In this document: piece by piece, positions 36,282-45,588 of the stretch
Position numbering within the stretch: the first letter of the stretch is position 1
How the letters are laid out: every line of letters starts with the position of its first letter
Assembly: GCF_014851585.1 (NCBI RefSeq)
Contig: NZ_JACVAB010000001.1
Location: 1,178,001 to 1,242,000, forward strand
Length of the DNA: 64,000 nt
Direction: 5' to 3'
DNA from: Agrobacterium sp. AGB01
GTDB lineage: Bacteria > Pseudomonadota > Alphaproteobacteria > Rhizobiales > Rhizobiaceae
Notes under the pieces: model-generated
What the model was told of the DNA's origin: nothing
Seen by the model: the letters and a program-made list of their open reading frames with translations, nothing else
Databases searched by the model: none
Made by a program: the position numbers and the translations under genes

Positions 36282-37784
36282 ATGACCCTTGTAGATGTGC
36301 GCACACCAGATCCGAAACGCTTCATTCCCGGTGCTACCGGCGATTGGGAAATTGTAATCGGAATGGAAGTCCACGCACAGGTTTTGTCCAATTCGAAACT
36401 GTTCTCAGGCGCATCCACGTCGTTCGGCAATGCGCCAAACGCCAACGTGTCGCTGGTTGATGCTGCCATGCCAGGCATGTTGCCGGTCATTAACCAGGAA
36501 TGTGTCGCGCAGGCCGTTCGTACAGGTCTTGGCCTAAAGGCCCAGATCAACAAGCGTTCGATCTTTGACCGCAAGAACTATTTCTATCCGGATCTGCCGC
36601 AGGGCTACCAGATTTCGCAGTTCAAGGACCCGATTGTCGGCGAGGGCAAGATCATCATCTCGCTTGGACCGGACCGCCAGGGCAATTTTGAAGATATTGA
36701 AATCGGTATCGAGCGTTTGCATCTGGAACAGGATGCCGGCAAGTCGATGCATGACCAGCACCCGACAATGTCGTTTGTTGACCTTAACCGTTCGGGCGTT
36801 GCCTTGATGGAAATCGTCTCCAAGCCTGACATGCGCTCGGCCGATGAAGCCAAGGCCTACATGACCAAGCTGCGCGCCATCGTGCGTTACCTTGGCACCT
36901 GCGATGGTAACATGGACGAAGGCTCGATGCGCGCTGACGTCAACGTTTCCGTGCGCAAGCCGGGCGGCGAGTTTGGCACACGTTGCGAAATCAAGAACGT
37001 CAACTCCATCCGTTTCATCGGTCAGGCCATCGAATCCGAAGCCCGTCGTCAGATAGGCATTCTCGAAGATGGCGGTTCGATCGATCAGGAAACTCGCCTG
37101 TTCGATCCGGTCAAGGGCGAAACCCGCTCGATGCGCTCCAAGGAAGATGCGCATGACTACCGTTATTTCCCCGATCCGGACCTGCTGCCGCTGGAATTCG
37201 ATGACGCGTTCATTGAAAGCCTGAAGGCTGACCTGCCGGAACTGCCTGACGACAAGAAAGAGCGTTTTGTCAGCGAGCTCGGTCTGTCGGTTTATGACGC
37301 TTCCATTCTGGTGTCTGAAAAGGCAATTGCCGATTATTATGAAGCCGTTGCGGCTGGTCGCGATGCCAAGCTGGCTGCGAACTGGGTTATCAACGACTTG
37401 CTGGGCGCCTTGAACAAAGCCAGCAAAGGCATTGAAGAGACTCCTGTTTCTGCCGATCAGCTCGGTGGCATCATTGACCTCATCAAGGCTGAAACGATCT
37501 CCGGCAAGATCGCCAAGGACCTGTTCGAAATCGTCTGGAACGAAGGCGGCAACCCGGCAGAGATCGTTGAAAGCCGTGGCATGAAGCAGGTGACAGACAC
37601 CGGCGCCATCGAAAAGGCTGTGGATGAAATCATCGCCGCCAACCCGGATCAGGTCGAAAAGGTCAAGGCAAAGCCGACCCTTGCCGGCTGGTTCGTTGGT
37701 CAGGTGATGAAGTCTACCGGCGGCAAGGCCAATCCACAGGCCGTCCAGGCTCTGGTCAAGGCCAAGCTGGGCATAGAAGAATAA
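36282..37784 (+). CDS. gatB: Glu-tRNA(Gln)/Asp-tRNA(Asn) amidotransferase subunit B
   Basis: Kinase/tRNA-binding subunit of GatCAB: phosphorylates the mischarged glutamate. The 500-residue protein starts [21 protein letters not shown] at 36282, and then [20 protein letters not shown] carries the conserved GMEVHAQ, followed by [28 protein letters not shown] and [14 protein letters not shown]. The C-terminal YqeY-like tRNA-binding tail ends [14 protein letters not shown]. Unlike gatC/gatA, it stands 2.5 kb away, with its own promoter region, separated by GNAT/YjhX genes. The frame upstream to 36111 is not part of the protein. Confidence 0.96.
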   Translation: MTLVDVRTPDPKRFIPGATGDWEIVIGMEVHAQVLSNSKLFSGASTSFGNAPNANVSLVDAAMPGMLPVINQECVAQAVRTGLGLKAQINKRSIFDRKNYFYPDLPQGYQISQFKDPIVGEGKIIISLGPDRQGNFEDIEIGIERLHLEQDAGKSMHDQHPTMSFVDLNRSGVALMEIVSKPDMRSADEAKAYMTKLRAIVRYLGTCDGNMDEGSMRADVNVSVRKPGGEFGTRCEIKNVNSIRFIGQAIESEARRQIGILEDGGSIDQETRLFDPVKGETRSMRSKEDAHDYRYFPDPDLLPLEFDDAFIESLKADLPELPDDKKERFVSELGLSVYDASILVSEKAIADYYEAVAAGRDAKLAANWVINDLLGALNKASKGIEETPVSADQLGGIIDLIKAETISGKIAKDLFEIVWNEGGNPAEIVESRGMKQVTDTGAIEKAVDEIIAANPDQVEKVKAKPTLAGWFVGQVMKSTGGKANPQAVQALVKAKLGIEE

Positions 37785-37804
37785 GGTCGTTTTGACAGAG
37801 ATGG

Positions 37805-37840
37805 GGCCGGGACCGGAAAAGGTGCCCGGCCTTTTCTTTT
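37805..37840 (+). terminator. Terminator after gatB
   Basis: A 7-bp stem (ggccggg / cccggcc) with an inner acc/ggt pair is followed by TTTTCTTTTTAG. Confidence 0.88.
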
Positions 37841-37859
37841 TAGAAAAAGGAATTTTATC

Positions 37860-38357
37860 ATGTTTTTCGTTCGCACCGCGAGTGAGCGCGATATTGAGAA
37901 AGTTCGCACATTGCTGGCCCAGACATGGCACGCTACCTATGACCCGCTCTACGGTAAGGACAAGGTCACGCAGATGATTGCCAGCTGGCATTCGCCACAG
38001 GCCATCAAGGAGCGCATCGAGAAAAAGGGCGGGGAGTTTCTGGTTGCAGATGACGGCAAGCGTCTGGGCGGCATGGGATATGCTGCCATGTCCACCAAGA
38101 TGACCAAGACGGCATTGTTGTATCAGCTTTATGTTGCGCCGGAATTCCAGCGTCAGGGCGTTGGCCGGGACATTTTTGCCGAACTGGAAACCTGCTTCCC
38201 CGACGCGGAAATCATGCGCCTAGAGGTCGATCCCAACAACAAGCCCGCGATTGCCTTCTATCAAGGTGTTGGTTTTGTCGAGGTGGATGAAATCGATCGT
38301 ATGGCCGGCGTTGACGGTTTGCCGGGCATCGTCATGGAAAAGAGCCTGCGCAGATGA
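37860..38357 (+). CDS. GNAT-family N-acetyltransferase (3 of 4)
   Basis: A 165-residue acetyltransferase: motif A YQLYVAPEFQRQGVGRDIFAEL (about residues 82-103) and KPAIAFYQGVGFVEVDE. It ends IVMEKSLRR, its stop overlapping the next gene's ATG by four bases (ATGA). The AAAAAGG-like ribosome site upstream is good. The substrate is unknown, and the gene follows directly after the gatB terminator. Confidence 0.86.
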   Translation: MFFVRTASERDIEKVRTLLAQTWHATYDPLYGKDKVTQMIASWHSPQAIKERIEKKGGEFLVADDGKRLGGMGYAAMSTKMTKTALLYQLYVAPEFQRQGVGRDIFAELETCFPDAEIMRLEVDPNNKPAIAFYQGVGFVEVDEIDRMAGVDGLPGIVMEKSLRR

Positions 38358-38827
38358 AGATACCGGCCGAACAACTGACGATTCGTGAGGCGCAGGAGCG
38401 TGATATTCCAGCGCTCGCCGCCATTTACGCCGCTGACGAGGTTGGCTCGCACGGCGACACGACCGACCCGGAGGCGCTTGCTGATTACAGCAGGGCCTTT
38501 GATGCCATTGCTGCATCTCCCAATGAAAGCCTGTATGTGGTGGAGTTGGAAGGCGAAATCGTCGGTACGTTCCAGACGGTCGTTCTCAACAAACTGGTCG
38601 GCCGTGGATCGGTTTCCATGGCCATGGAAGCCGTGCAGACGCGGTCTGACATGCGCGGGCAGGGTATTGGCGCCATCATGGTCGATTACTGCATCGACAA
38701 GGCAAGAAAGCTGGATATCGGCACGGTGCAGCTCGTTTCGAACGTGGCCAGGCTGGACGCGCATCGCTTTTACGAACGGCTTGGCTTCGAGAGGCGACAT
38801 TTCGGCTTCAGAATGAAGCTGAAATAA
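38354..38827 (+). CDS. GNAT-family N-acetyltransferase (4 of 4)
   Basis: A 157-residue acetyltransferase coupled to the preceding one: MKIPAEQLTIREAQERDIPA, then EAVQTRSDMRGQGIGAIMVDYCID (motif A with RGQGIG) and ARLDAHRFYERLGFERRHFG. The segment EVGSHGDTTDP and the terminal HFGFRMKLK resemble the group sometimes called PA2271-like or phosphinothricin-type, but the specific substrate cannot be inferred. Confidence 0.86.
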   Translation: MKIPAEQLTIREAQERDIPALAAIYAADEVGSHGDTTDPEALADYSRAFDAIAASPNESLYVVELEGEIVGTFQTVVLNKLVGRGSVSMAMEAVQTRSDMRGQGIGAIMVDYCIDKARKLDIGTVQLVSNVARLDAHRFYERLGFERRHFGFRMKLK

Positions 38828-38936
38828 CATTGTGATGGTTGGAAATACTGGACAATCGCGCCGCATGGCGGCATAAGCTGATGCCAGCATGCTGCGCTTG
38901 CGTAGGCGCTTGCATGGGCAAGCCGAAGGAACGGAT

Positions 38937-39335
38937 ATGAAGACTCTTATCACTCAAATCTTCACCTGGTGGAATGGCCAGACGATCGGAGCGCGCTTTC
39001 ACACATGGCGTTTCGGCAAGAAGGTAGGGCAGGACGAGTTGGGTAATATCTACTACGAAGGCGGCACCACCTCCTGGGGCATGCCGCGTCGTTGGGTTGT
39101 CTACAACGGTTACGCAGAAGCTTCCGCAATTCCGCCAGGCTGGCACGGCTGGATGCACTACCGCACCGATGTGCCTCCTTCGCAGGAAGACTACAAGCCG
39201 CGCGACTGGCAGAAGGCACACCAGCCAAACCTCACAGGCACGTCGCAGGCTTATCGCCCGAAGGGCTCGCTTGCTGTTCCTGGCGAACGTCCTCGCGTGA
39301 CTGGCGACTACGACGCCTGGACACCGGGCAACTGA
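38937..39335 (+). CDS. NADH:ubiquinone oxidoreductase accessory subunit NDUFA12
   Basis: A 132-residue homologue of the mitochondrial complex I subunit NDUFA12 (B17.2), characteristic of alphaproteobacteria. It begins MKTLITQIFTWWNGQTIGARFHT at 38937 and has VGQDELGNIYYEG, RRWVVYNGYAEASAIPPGWHGWMHYRTDVPP and EDYKPRDWQKAHQPNLTGT, all strongly conserved. It sits peripherally on complex I. Its genome location apart from the nuo operon, next to DUF2155, is typical. Confidence 0.94.
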   Translation: MKTLITQIFTWWNGQTIGARFHTWRFGKKVGQDELGNIYYEGGTTSWGMPRRWVVYNGYAEASAIPPGWHGWMHYRTDVPPSQEDYKPRDWQKAHQPNLTGTSQAYRPKGSLAVPGERPRVTGDYDAWTPGN

Positions 39336-39434
39336 ATCCGGCTGCTGCACGCTTTTCGCCATATTCGCACTATAGCTGGAAAGCAGGTTTGCTTTGGCGT
39401 GCTTGCGGTTTCAATTCTTGAGGGACGGTTTGAT

Positions 39435-39869
39435 ATGAGGAAATTCACGCGGGATGGTTCTTTGCGTGTGCTGGCTGTTATTGCACTGGCATGCCTGCCT
39501 TCCCTCGCAGTGGTGAACAATGCCGCCGCGGAGCGTATTTCCAACAAGGTTGCTGTCTTCTCCGGTATCGACAAGATTACCGGCCGCATCACTTCTTTCG
39601 ATGTCTATATCGATGAGACCGTACAGTTCGGCGCGTTGCAGGTGACACCGAAGGTCTGTTATTCGCGTGACGAAACCGAAGCGCAGAAGATCGATTCGTT
39701 TGTCGAGGTCGATGAAATCACCCTCGATCGTAAGGTGCGTCGCATCTTTACCGGCTGGATGTTCGCAGACAGCCCCGGTCTCAATGCCGTTGAACACCCG
39801 ATCTATGACGTTTGGCTGACGGGCTGCAAGCAGCAGTCGGAAGTCGTTGCTCCATCGCAGACCAACTGA
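39435..39869 (+). CDS. DUF2155 periplasmic protein
   Basis: A 144-residue secreted protein. The start at 39435 gives MRKFTRDGSLRVLAVIALACL, a signal peptide, ending about AAAERIS. The mature part carries AVFSGIDKITGRITSFDVYIDETVQFGALQV, the VCYSRDE and VWLTGCKQQ segments, matching DUF2155. Two cysteines probably form a disulfide in the periplasm. It follows NDUFA12 after 99 bp, a common pair in Rhizobiales, though a functional link is not established. Confidence 0.88.
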   Translation: MRKFTRDGSLRVLAVIALACLPSLAVVNNAAAERISNKVAVFSGIDKITGRITSFDVYIDETVQFGALQVTPKVCYSRDETEAQKIDSFVEVDEITLDRKVRRIFTGWMFADSPGLNAVEHPIYDVWLTGCKQQSEVVAPSQTN

Positions 39870-39927
39870 TCGAGCCGTCGCGCTCCTCGGAAAACCATAG
39901 ACTTTTCAAAACAGACACATGACGACC

Positions 39928-39961
39928 AAGCGCCTCTGCCTTTGATTGGCACGCGCTTTTT
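39928..39961 (+). terminator. Terminator after DUF2155
   Basis: Outer stem AAGCGC/GCGCTT with an inner TGCC/GGCA pair is followed by TTTTT. Confidence 0.65.
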
Positions 39962-40036
39962 GTGCTGAAATCTCGGTGGTGTCGTTCTGGCCAGTGAAGA
40001 GCTCACGCCGCAGGTGAGGGGCTCAGATGCTGGCCC

Positions 40037-40651
40037 TTAAAAACGAATCGTCGGCCGGTCGACGGCCTTTTCCAGCAGCTTGGCATAATCTGCCTTGGGA
40101 ACGTCGATGGCACCGAAGGTCATCAAATGTTCGGTCGTGAACTGCGTATCGAGTAGGGTAAAGCCCTTTTCCCGCAACCGCTCGACCAGATAGACGAGGC
40201 AGATCTTCGACGCGTTGGTGCGGCGGGAAAACATGCTTTCACCGAAGAATGCCGAGCCTAGAGACACCCCGTAAAGTCCGCCAACCAGTTCATCGCCTTC
40301 CCAGGCCTCAACACTGTGGGCGTGGCCCATCATGTTCAACTCGCTGTAAAGCGCGCGGATGGTGGCATTGATCCAGGTGCTGGGCCGGTCGGAGGCTTCC
40401 GCCGCGCAACCGCCAACCACGGAATCAAACGCCGTGTCGAAGCGGATATCGAACGGTTTGCGCCTGATGGCTTTGGCAAGACTTTTGGAAACATGGAAAG
40501 CGTCGAGAGGAATGATGCCTCTGACTTCTGGCTCGACCCAGAAAATTTCAGGGTCGTCAGCCGAATCGGCCATGGGAAACAGGCCAACGGAATAGGCGCG
40601 CAGCAGTATCTCGGGTGTTATTTCCGCGTTTCTGCTGCGTCGCCCAGCCAT
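40037..40651 (-). CDS. aat: Leucyl/phenylalanyl-tRNA--protein transferase
   Basis: Adds Leu or Phe from tRNA to the N-terminus of proteins beginning with Arg or Lys, marking them for ClpAP (N-end rule). The 204-residue protein has the family signatures [77 protein letters not shown] and [16 protein letters not shown]. The start follows the accC stop by two bases, so it forms the end of the aroQ-accB-accC-aat operon. No cysteine or other catalytic anomaly was noticed. Confidence 0.95.
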   Translation of the reverse strand: MAGRRSRNAEITPEILLRAYSVGLFPMADSADDPEIFWVEPEVRGIIPLDAFHVSKSLAKAIRRKPFDIRFDTAFDSVVGGCAAEASDRPSTWINATIRALYSELNMMGHAHSVEAWEGDELVGGLYGVSLGSAFFGESMFSRRTNASKICLVYLVERLREKGFTLLDTQFTTEHLMTFGAIDVPKADYAKLLEKAVDRPTIRF

Positions 40652-40653
40652 TT

Positions 40654-41997
40654 TTAGTGTGCGTCACCGGCCAGATATTTTTCCAGCCAGTGAATGTCGT
40701 AGTCACCCTTCAAGATGTCCTCGTTCTGCAGGAGGTCCTGGAACAGGGGCAGGGTGGTCTTGATGCCATCCACAACGAACTCGTCGAGCGCGCGGCGCAG
40801 ACGTGCAATGCACTCCTCACGGTTACGACCATGCACAATCAGCTTGCCGATCATGCTGTCGTAATAAGGCGGGATCTTGTAGCCCTGATAGGCACCGGAA
40901 TCGACGCGAACGCCAAGACCACCTGGTGTGTGGAAATAGGTCAGCGTACCAGGAGATGGGACGAAGGTGCGTGGGTCTTCAGCATTGATACGGCATTCGA
41001 TGGCATGGCCATTGAACTTGATATCAGCCTGCGTAACCGAGAGGCCCTGACCGGAAGCAACGCGGATCTGCTCCTGCACGAGGTCCATGCCGGTGATGGC
41101 TTCCGTGACTGGATGCTCCACCTGCAGACGGGTGTTCATTTCAATGAAATAGAACTCGCCGTTTTCGTAAAGGAACTCGATGGTGCCTGCACCGCGATAT
41201 TTCAGCTTGCGCATGGCGTCGGCGCAAATCTCGCCAATGCTCATCCGCTGCTCGACGGTCAGAGCAGGAGAGTTTGCTTCTTCCAGGACCTTCTGGTGGC
41301 GGCGCTGCAAGGAGCAATCGCGTTCACCCAGATGCACGGCATTGCCTTCACCGTCACCGAAGACCTGAACTTCGATGTGGCGTGGTTTGCCCAGGTATTT
41401 TTCCATGTAGACAGCGTCGTTGCCGAATGCTGCCAGAGCCTCGGAGCGGGCCGTGGAAACGGCTTCGTCCAGATCGGCCTCGGTCTTGGCAACCTTCATG
41501 CCACGGCCGCCACCGCCTGCCGTTGCCTTGATAAGCACCGGGAAGCCGATCGACTTGGCGATTTCCATCGCGTTTTCCGGCTTCACTTCACCATCAGAGC
41601 CGGGAACGACGGGGATACCCAGTTCCTGTGCTGTCTGCTTGGCGGTGATCTTGTCACCCATGATGCGGATATGGTCAGCGGTCGGTCCGATGAAGGTAAT
41701 GCCATGCGCATCGAGAATGTCTGCGAACTTGGCATTTTCCGACAGGAAGCCGTAACCGGGGTGAACGGCATCCGCGCCGGTGATTTCGCACGCCGCAACA
41801 ATCTGGTGAATGTTGAGGTAGCTGTCACGCGACGGAGGAGGGCCGATGCAAACGCTTTCATCAGCAAGGCGCACATGCATCGCATCCGCATCCGCCGTGG
41901 AATGCACGGCAACGGTTGGAATGCCGAGTTCCTTGGCGGCGCGCAGTACTCGAAGCGCGATTTCGCCACGGTTTGCTATGAGGATCTTGGATACCAT
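40654..41997 (-). CDS. accC: Acetyl-CoA carboxylase biotin carboxylase subunit
   Basis: Carboxylates the biotin of AccB with ATP and bicarbonate, the first half-reaction of malonyl-CoA synthesis. The 447-residue protein starts [21 protein letters not shown] and has [14 protein letters not shown], the ATP-grasp glycine-rich loop [13 protein letters not shown] (about residues 158-170), [41 protein letters not shown]. Full length. accB lies 11 bases upstream on the same strand, so the two are coexpressed. Confidence 0.97.
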   Translation of the reverse strand: MVSKILIANRGEIALRVLRAAKELGIPTVAVHSTADADAMHVRLADESVCIGPPPSRDSYLNIHQIVAACEITGADAVHPGYGFLSENAKFADILDAHGITFIGPTADHIRIMGDKITAKQTAQELGIPVVPGSDGEVKPENAMEIAKSIGFPVLIKATAGGGGRGMKVAKTEADLDEAVSTARSEALAAFGNDAVYMEKYLGKPRHIEVQVFGDGEGNAVHLGERDCSLQRRHQKVLEEANSPALTVEQRMSIGEICADAMRKLKYRGAGTIEFLYENGEFYFIEMNTRLQVEHPVTEAITGMDLVQEQIRVASGQGLSVTQADIKFNGHAIECRINAEDPRTFVPSPGTLTYFHTPGGLGVRVDSGAYQGYKIPPYYDSMIGKLIVHGRNREECIARLRRALDEFVVDGIKTTLPLFQDLLQNEDILKGDYDIHWLEKYLAGDAH

Positions 41998-42008
41998 GCT
42001 TATCCGCC

Positions 42009-42491
42009 TTATTCGATGACCACGAGGGCTTCACCATACTCCACAGGCTGAGCGTCGTTGACGATGATTTCCGTGACCTTACCGGACTTTGGAGCCGGGA
42101 TCTGGTTCATGGTCTTCATGGCTTCAACGATGAGAAGCGTCTGGCCTTCCTTGACGGTGGCACCAACTTCGATGAATGCGCGGGCGCCTGGAGCTGGCGA
42201 CAGGTAAACCGTGCCGACCATAGGCGAAGTAACGGTGTTTGCCGGGTTGCGGGCAGGGGCAGCAGACGCCGCTGGCGCTGCGAGCGGGGCCGGTGCTGCA
42301 GGGGCAGCTGGTGCCGGTGCTGCATAAGCAGGAGGAGCCGCTGCGTAAACGGTTGCTGCCGGTGCGGAGCGCGAAACGCGAATGCGCAGGTCGTCCTGCT
42401 CGATTTCGATTTCCGACAGGTCGGTGTCGTTGAGAATGTTCGCGAGATCGCGGATCAGTTCCTTGTCGATACCGTTTTTCTTTTCAGCCAT
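42009..42491 (-). CDS. accB: Acetyl-CoA carboxylase biotin carboxyl carrier protein
   Basis: Carries biotin between AccC and the AccAD carboxyltransferase. The 160-residue protein has an N-terminal helical region ([22 protein letters not shown]), a linker very rich in Ala and Pro (about residues 50-85, with runs such as [15 protein letters not shown]), and a C-terminal biotinyl domain with the biotinylated Lys in [10 protein letters not shown] (about residue 126). The linker is longer and more monotonous than in E. coli, as usual in rhizobia. Confidence 0.96.
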   Translation of the reverse strand: MAEKKNGIDKELIRDLANILNDTDLSEIEIEQDDLRIRVSRSAPAATVYAAAPPAYAAPAPAAPAAPAPLAAPAASAAPARNPANTVTSPMVGTVYLSPAPGARAFIEVGATVKEGQTLLIVEAMKTMNQIPAPKSGKVTEIIVNDAQPVEYGEALVVIE

Positions 42492-42518
42492 AACGAGACC
42501 CTATTCTCTTGTTTATTC

Positions 42519-42956
42519 TTATTGCGTGATATTCTTCAGTGCGTTGAGCGCCATGATGTAGCCGTAGGGGCCGAAGCCGCAAACCATGCCTTTGGCGGCG
42601 GGCGCTATCATCGATTTGTGGCGGAATTCCTCGCGGGCGTGGATATTGGAAATGTGCACTTCCAGTACCGGCACGGAAATAGCGCGAATGGCGTCATGCA
42701 ACGCAATTGACGTATGCCCGTAAGCACCCGGATTGATGACGACGCCGATCGCGCGGTCGTCGGCTTCGTGAAGCCAATCGACCAGCACACCTTCATGATT
42801 GGACTGGCGGCAATCCACCTCAAAGCCGAGCGACTGGCCTGCCTCGCGGCAATCCTGCTCAATATCTTTCAAGGTTTTTCCGCCGTAAATACCTGGCTCC
42901 CGCTTCCCAAGCATGTTCAGATTGGGGCCGTTGAGGACGAGGACTAGCTTGCTCAT
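42519..42956 (-). CDS. aroQ: 3-dehydroquinate dehydratase, type II
   Basis: Converts 3-dehydroquinate to 3-dehydroshikimate in the shikimate pathway. The 145-residue protein starts MSKLVLVLNGPNLNMLGKRE at 42956 (longer frame to 43007 rejected) and contains the catalytic Arg/Tyr in KREPGIYGG, the QSNHEGVLVDWLHEA segment, NPGAYGHTSIALHDAI and the C-terminal VHISNIHAREEFRHKSM. Type II enzymes are dodecamers of such 16-kDa subunits. The order aroQ-accB-accC-aat is known in alphaproteobacteria. A perfect 11-bp inverted repeat stands 37 bp upstream. Confidence 0.95.
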   Translation of the reverse strand: MSKLVLVLNGPNLNMLGKREPGIYGGKTLKDIEQDCREAGQSLGFEVDCRQSNHEGVLVDWLHEADDRAIGVVINPGAYGHTSIALHDAIRAISVPVLEVHISNIHAREEFRHKSMIAPAAKGMVCGFGPYGYIMALNALKNITQ

Positions 42957-42992
42957 GTACGGTTCCGTCAAAAATTCAGCGCCACCTATAGA

Positions 42993-43031
42993 CTTTAAGG
43001 CGATCAAGGAAAAGCCCTGTTCGCCTTAAAG
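42993..43031 (-). promoter_or_regulatory. Perfect 11-bp inverted repeat upstream of aroQ
   Basis: CTTTAAGGCGA (42993-43003) and TCGCCTTAAAG (43021-43031) are exact reverse complements with 17 bases between. It lies between the dsbA and aroQ genes. It could be an operator, an attenuator or a terminator, but has no T run. Confidence 0.5.
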
Positions 43032-43211
43032 CACGGGTTGTCCTTAATCTTATGGTCATGAAGAGCATTTTGATGTGGATTGTTTGATTGAAACGGCAAG
43101 GCCCGTGCTACTGCGCGGCATGAGCGTGATTCCTGCTTTGGCACAGAATAACCGCTCGTAACTGTCTGCAAGGGAATATTTCTTGTCAGCGGGATGACTA
43201 GGGCCGGTGGC

Positions 43212-43238
43212 AATTCCCGTGACCGGCACGGGAATTGA
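43212..43238 (-). terminator. Hairpin after the DsbA-like gene
   Basis: A perfect 11-bp stem (caattcccgtg / cacgggaattg, five-base loop) begins 34 bases after the dsbA stop on the minus strand. It lacks a T run, so termination is possible but unproven. The rest of 42957-43271 holds no gene. Confidence 0.5.
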
Positions 43239-43271
43239 AGACCTTGAGGACGCAAGGCGCCGGCTGCTCTG

Positions 43272-44039
43272 TTACGAGCAGGTTGCCTTGCCGCAGGTGC
43301 GCATATTGGCAATCTTCTCTTTCAGTGGATCAGCGCCAACGGCGCCGAAAACGGCCTCGGTGCCGATGATGTAGGATGGAGTGCCGGTAATGCCGAGGTT
43401 GTTGGCAAGCGAATAGGCTTCCTGAACCTGCGGGGTGTTGGGGCTTTCTTCCATCGACTTGCGGATGGCAGCCTCATCGATACCGAGCGAGGTTGCGACT
43501 TCCATGGCGCTGTCTTCATTGGCGCGACCGGTGCTGCCAAGCAGCGTGCGCTGGAATTCCGGGTACTTCTCCGGCGCCACCAACTTCACGGCATTGGAAA
43601 CCTTGTGGGCGGCCAGCGACTCAGGACCGAGGATCGGAAATTCCTTGAGCACGACGCGAATGTTCTTGTCGGACTTCAGGATGTCGTCCATGTCGCTCAT
43701 GGCGCGCTTGCAGTAACCGCAGTTGTAATCGAAGAACTCGACGAGCGTCACGTCACCCTTCGGGTTGCCGAGGCTGATATCGAATTTCGATTCGAAAAGC
43801 GCTTTCTGGTTGCTGCTAACCGCCTCTGATGCCTTGGCGTTGCGTGCCTCTGACTGTTTGCGCTCAAGCGCATCCTGCACTTCCAGCATGATCTCCGGAT
43901 TGGCGATCAGGTATTCCTTGATATACGCGCCGATTTCCTTTTTCTGCTGGTCATCCAGTGCGTGAGCAGGGGCGCTGATGCCAACTGCCGAGAAGGCCAT
44001 GACGCTGGCAAGCGTTGCGGATGCTAGTGAAAATTTCAT
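43272..44039 (-). CDS. DsbA-family thioredoxin-fold protein
   Basis: A 255-residue periplasmic thiol-disulfide oxidoreductase. The start at 44039 gives MKFSLASATLASVMAFSAVG, a signal peptide. The Sec-exported protein has an N-terminal coiled segment (EVQDALERKQSEARNAKASEAV) and a thioredoxin fold with active site NCGYCKR (about residue 120), and cis-Pro in GITGTPSYIIGTEAVFGAV. Two additional cysteines sit near the C-terminus (MRTCGKATCS), which may form a disulfide or reduce a partner. Such proteins resemble the BdbD/DsbA-like group of alphaproteobacteria. Confidence 0.9.
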   Translation of the reverse strand: MKFSLASATLASVMAFSAVGISAPAHALDDQQKKEIGAYIKEYLIANPEIMLEVQDALERKQSEARNAKASEAVSSNQKALFESKFDISLGNPKGDVTLVEFFDYNCGYCKRAMSDMDDILKSDKNIRVVLKEFPILGPESLAAHKVSNAVKLVAPEKYPEFQRTLLGSTGRANEDSAMEVATSLGIDEAAIRKSMEESPNTPQVQEAYSLANNLGITGTPSYIIGTEAVFGAVGADPLKEKIANMRTCGKATCS

Positions 44040-44328
44040 TTCGGCCTCGTTGTCATTGAAAGACGGTAGCAAACATATGGTGCGGTGTTTGCAGATTAAT
44101 TCATTTTACGGCAAGCCATAAACGCCACAACCGAAAAAATAGCGCCCATTGTCGCGGCGGCTGGATTGTTATTGGCAAAAGAATGCGGCAAGTCTCCGAC
44201 TTGAAAGCGGCCCACGTCCTCAAAACAACACATCCCTGTGCGCTACAGTTTTACCACCACACATCTTGCTTCACTAAACCCTAACCATTTTGGGGGCTGA
44301 TGCTGGAGAAAATAAGAGAGGCTTCGTT

Positions 44329-45495
44329 TTGATTCCTGTTTCCAGCCGCAGTGCCGTTGAACCCTTCCATGCCATGGACATTTTGGCCGAAGCCAATCGC
44401 CGCAAGAAAGATGGTCGCCCCGTCATTTCCATGTCGCTTGGCCAGCCAGCCCATCCCGCGCCCAAAGCCGCTCTCGCGGCGGCCAGCGAAGCGCTGAAAC
44501 ACGGGCGGATTGGTTACACCGATGCGCTTGGCCTGCTTGAGCTGCGTGAAGCCATTGCCGGTCACTACCGCGTGCAGCATGGCATAGATGTTGACCCGGC
44601 GCGCATTGCGGTAACGACAGGCTCTTCCGCCGCCTTCAATCTGGCATTTCTGAGCCTGTTCGATGCGGGTGATACGGTTGCTATCGCCAGACCTGGCTAC
44701 CCGGCCTATCGTAATATTCTCAAAGCACTCGGCCTGAAGGTTGTGGAAGTGCCTGTTACGGCTGAAACGGGCTTTACGCTGACGCCAGCAAGCCTCGAGC
44801 GGGCTGAAACGATTGCCGGCTGCAAGCTGAAGGGCGTTCTGCTGGCAAGTCCAGCCAACCCCACCGGTACCGTCACCGGACGTGAGGCACTGAAGCGGCT
44901 GGCAACCTATTGTGAAAGCCGCTCCATCGCGTTCATTTCCGACGAGATCTACCACGGACTGACATTTGTCGGCGAGGAAACCTCCGCGCTGGAAATCACT
45001 GATCAGGCTGTCGTCATCAATTCATTCTCGAAATATTATTGCATGACCGGCTGGCGTGTCGGCTGGATGGTGCTGCCGGAAAGTCTGGTGCGCCCGGTCG
45101 AATGTCTTGCGCAGAGCCTTTACATTTCTGCTCCGGAACTGTCGCAGATTGCTGCTGCCGCCGCTTTTGGTGCAGCTGAAGAACTGGACGTCTACAAGGA
45201 AAGCTACCACACCAATCGTGACTTCCTGATGGAGCGTCTGCCACAGATCGGCCTGCCGCTGGCGTCGCCGATGGATGGTGCCTTTTACGCCTATGTCGAT
45301 GTTAGCCGCTTTACCAATGACAGCATGGATTTCGCAAAGCGGATGCTCACGGAAATCGATGTTGCAGCCACTCCGGGCATGGATTTTGACCCCACAGAGG
45401 GGCACCGAGCCCTGCGTATTTCCTATGCCGGTTCCGTGTCTGATATCGCCGAGGCGGTTGGCCGCATGGCCGGCTGGCTGAAAGAAAAGCGCTGA
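44329..45495 (+). CDS. PLP-dependent aminotransferase, class I
   Basis: A 388-residue fold-type I aminotransferase. The start is TTG at 44329 (IPVSSRSAVEPFHAMDILAEA) with GAGAGG eight bases before it; the frame from 44290 lacks a ribosome site. Conserved blocks are TTGSSAAFNLAFLSLFDAGD, PGYPAYRN, ASPANPTGTV, SDEIYHGL and the PLP lysine in NSFSKYYCMTGWRVGWMV (about residue 240). The substrate pair is not predictable; relatives are annotated as aspartate or 2-aminoadipate-type aminotransferases. A hairpin overlaps its stop codon. Confidence 0.9.
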   Translation: MIPVSSRSAVEPFHAMDILAEANRRKKDGRPVISMSLGQPAHPAPKAALAAASEALKHGRIGYTDALGLLELREAIAGHYRVQHGIDVDPARIAVTTGSSAAFNLAFLSLFDAGDTVAIARPGYPAYRNILKALGLKVVEVPVTAETGFTLTPASLERAETIAGCKLKGVLLASPANPTGTVTGREALKRLATYCESRSIAFISDEIYHGLTFVGEETSALEITDQAVVINSFSKYYCMTGWRVGWMVLPESLVRPVECLAQSLYISAPELSQIAAAAAFGAAEELDVYKESYHTNRDFLMERLPQIGLPLASPMDGAFYAYVDVSRFTNDSMDFAKRMLTEIDVAATPGMDFDPTEGHRALRISYAGSVSDIAEAVGRMAGWLKEKR

Positions 45496-45507
45496 TTTCA
45501 GCGCTTT
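45486..45507 (+). terminator. Hairpin at the aminotransferase stop codon
   Basis: A perfect 10-bp stem (aaagcgctga / tcagcgcttt) with two-base loop overlaps the TGA. It ends in TTTGATCT, a weak T tail. Confidence 0.6.
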
Positions 45508-45527
45508 GATCTAAGGGATAAAAGAAT

Positions 45528-45584
45528 CTGATTTCAGTGCCTTGCGGCGATTTGCGGAATCAAACCCGCAGGCACTTGAATCAG
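45528..45584. repeat. Imperfect 57-bp palindromic element
   Basis: The arms 45528-45547 (ctgatttcagtgccttgcgg) and 45566-45584 (ccgcaggcacttgaatcag) are nearly reverse complements, with two differences and one length change. The end ACTTGAATCAGTTT recurs with one mismatch at 58637-58650. This suggests a dispersed element. Confidence 0.45.
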
Positions 45585-45588
45585 TTTA

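Noticed and set aside
40615-42051. 478-codon plus-strand frame opposite accC
   Set aside because: Shadow of accC; the minus-strand product is a full biotin carboxylase.
43004-43312. 102-codon minus-strand frame between dsbA and aroQ
   Set aside because: It crosses two perfect hairpins, has no ribosome site, and begins inside dsbA.
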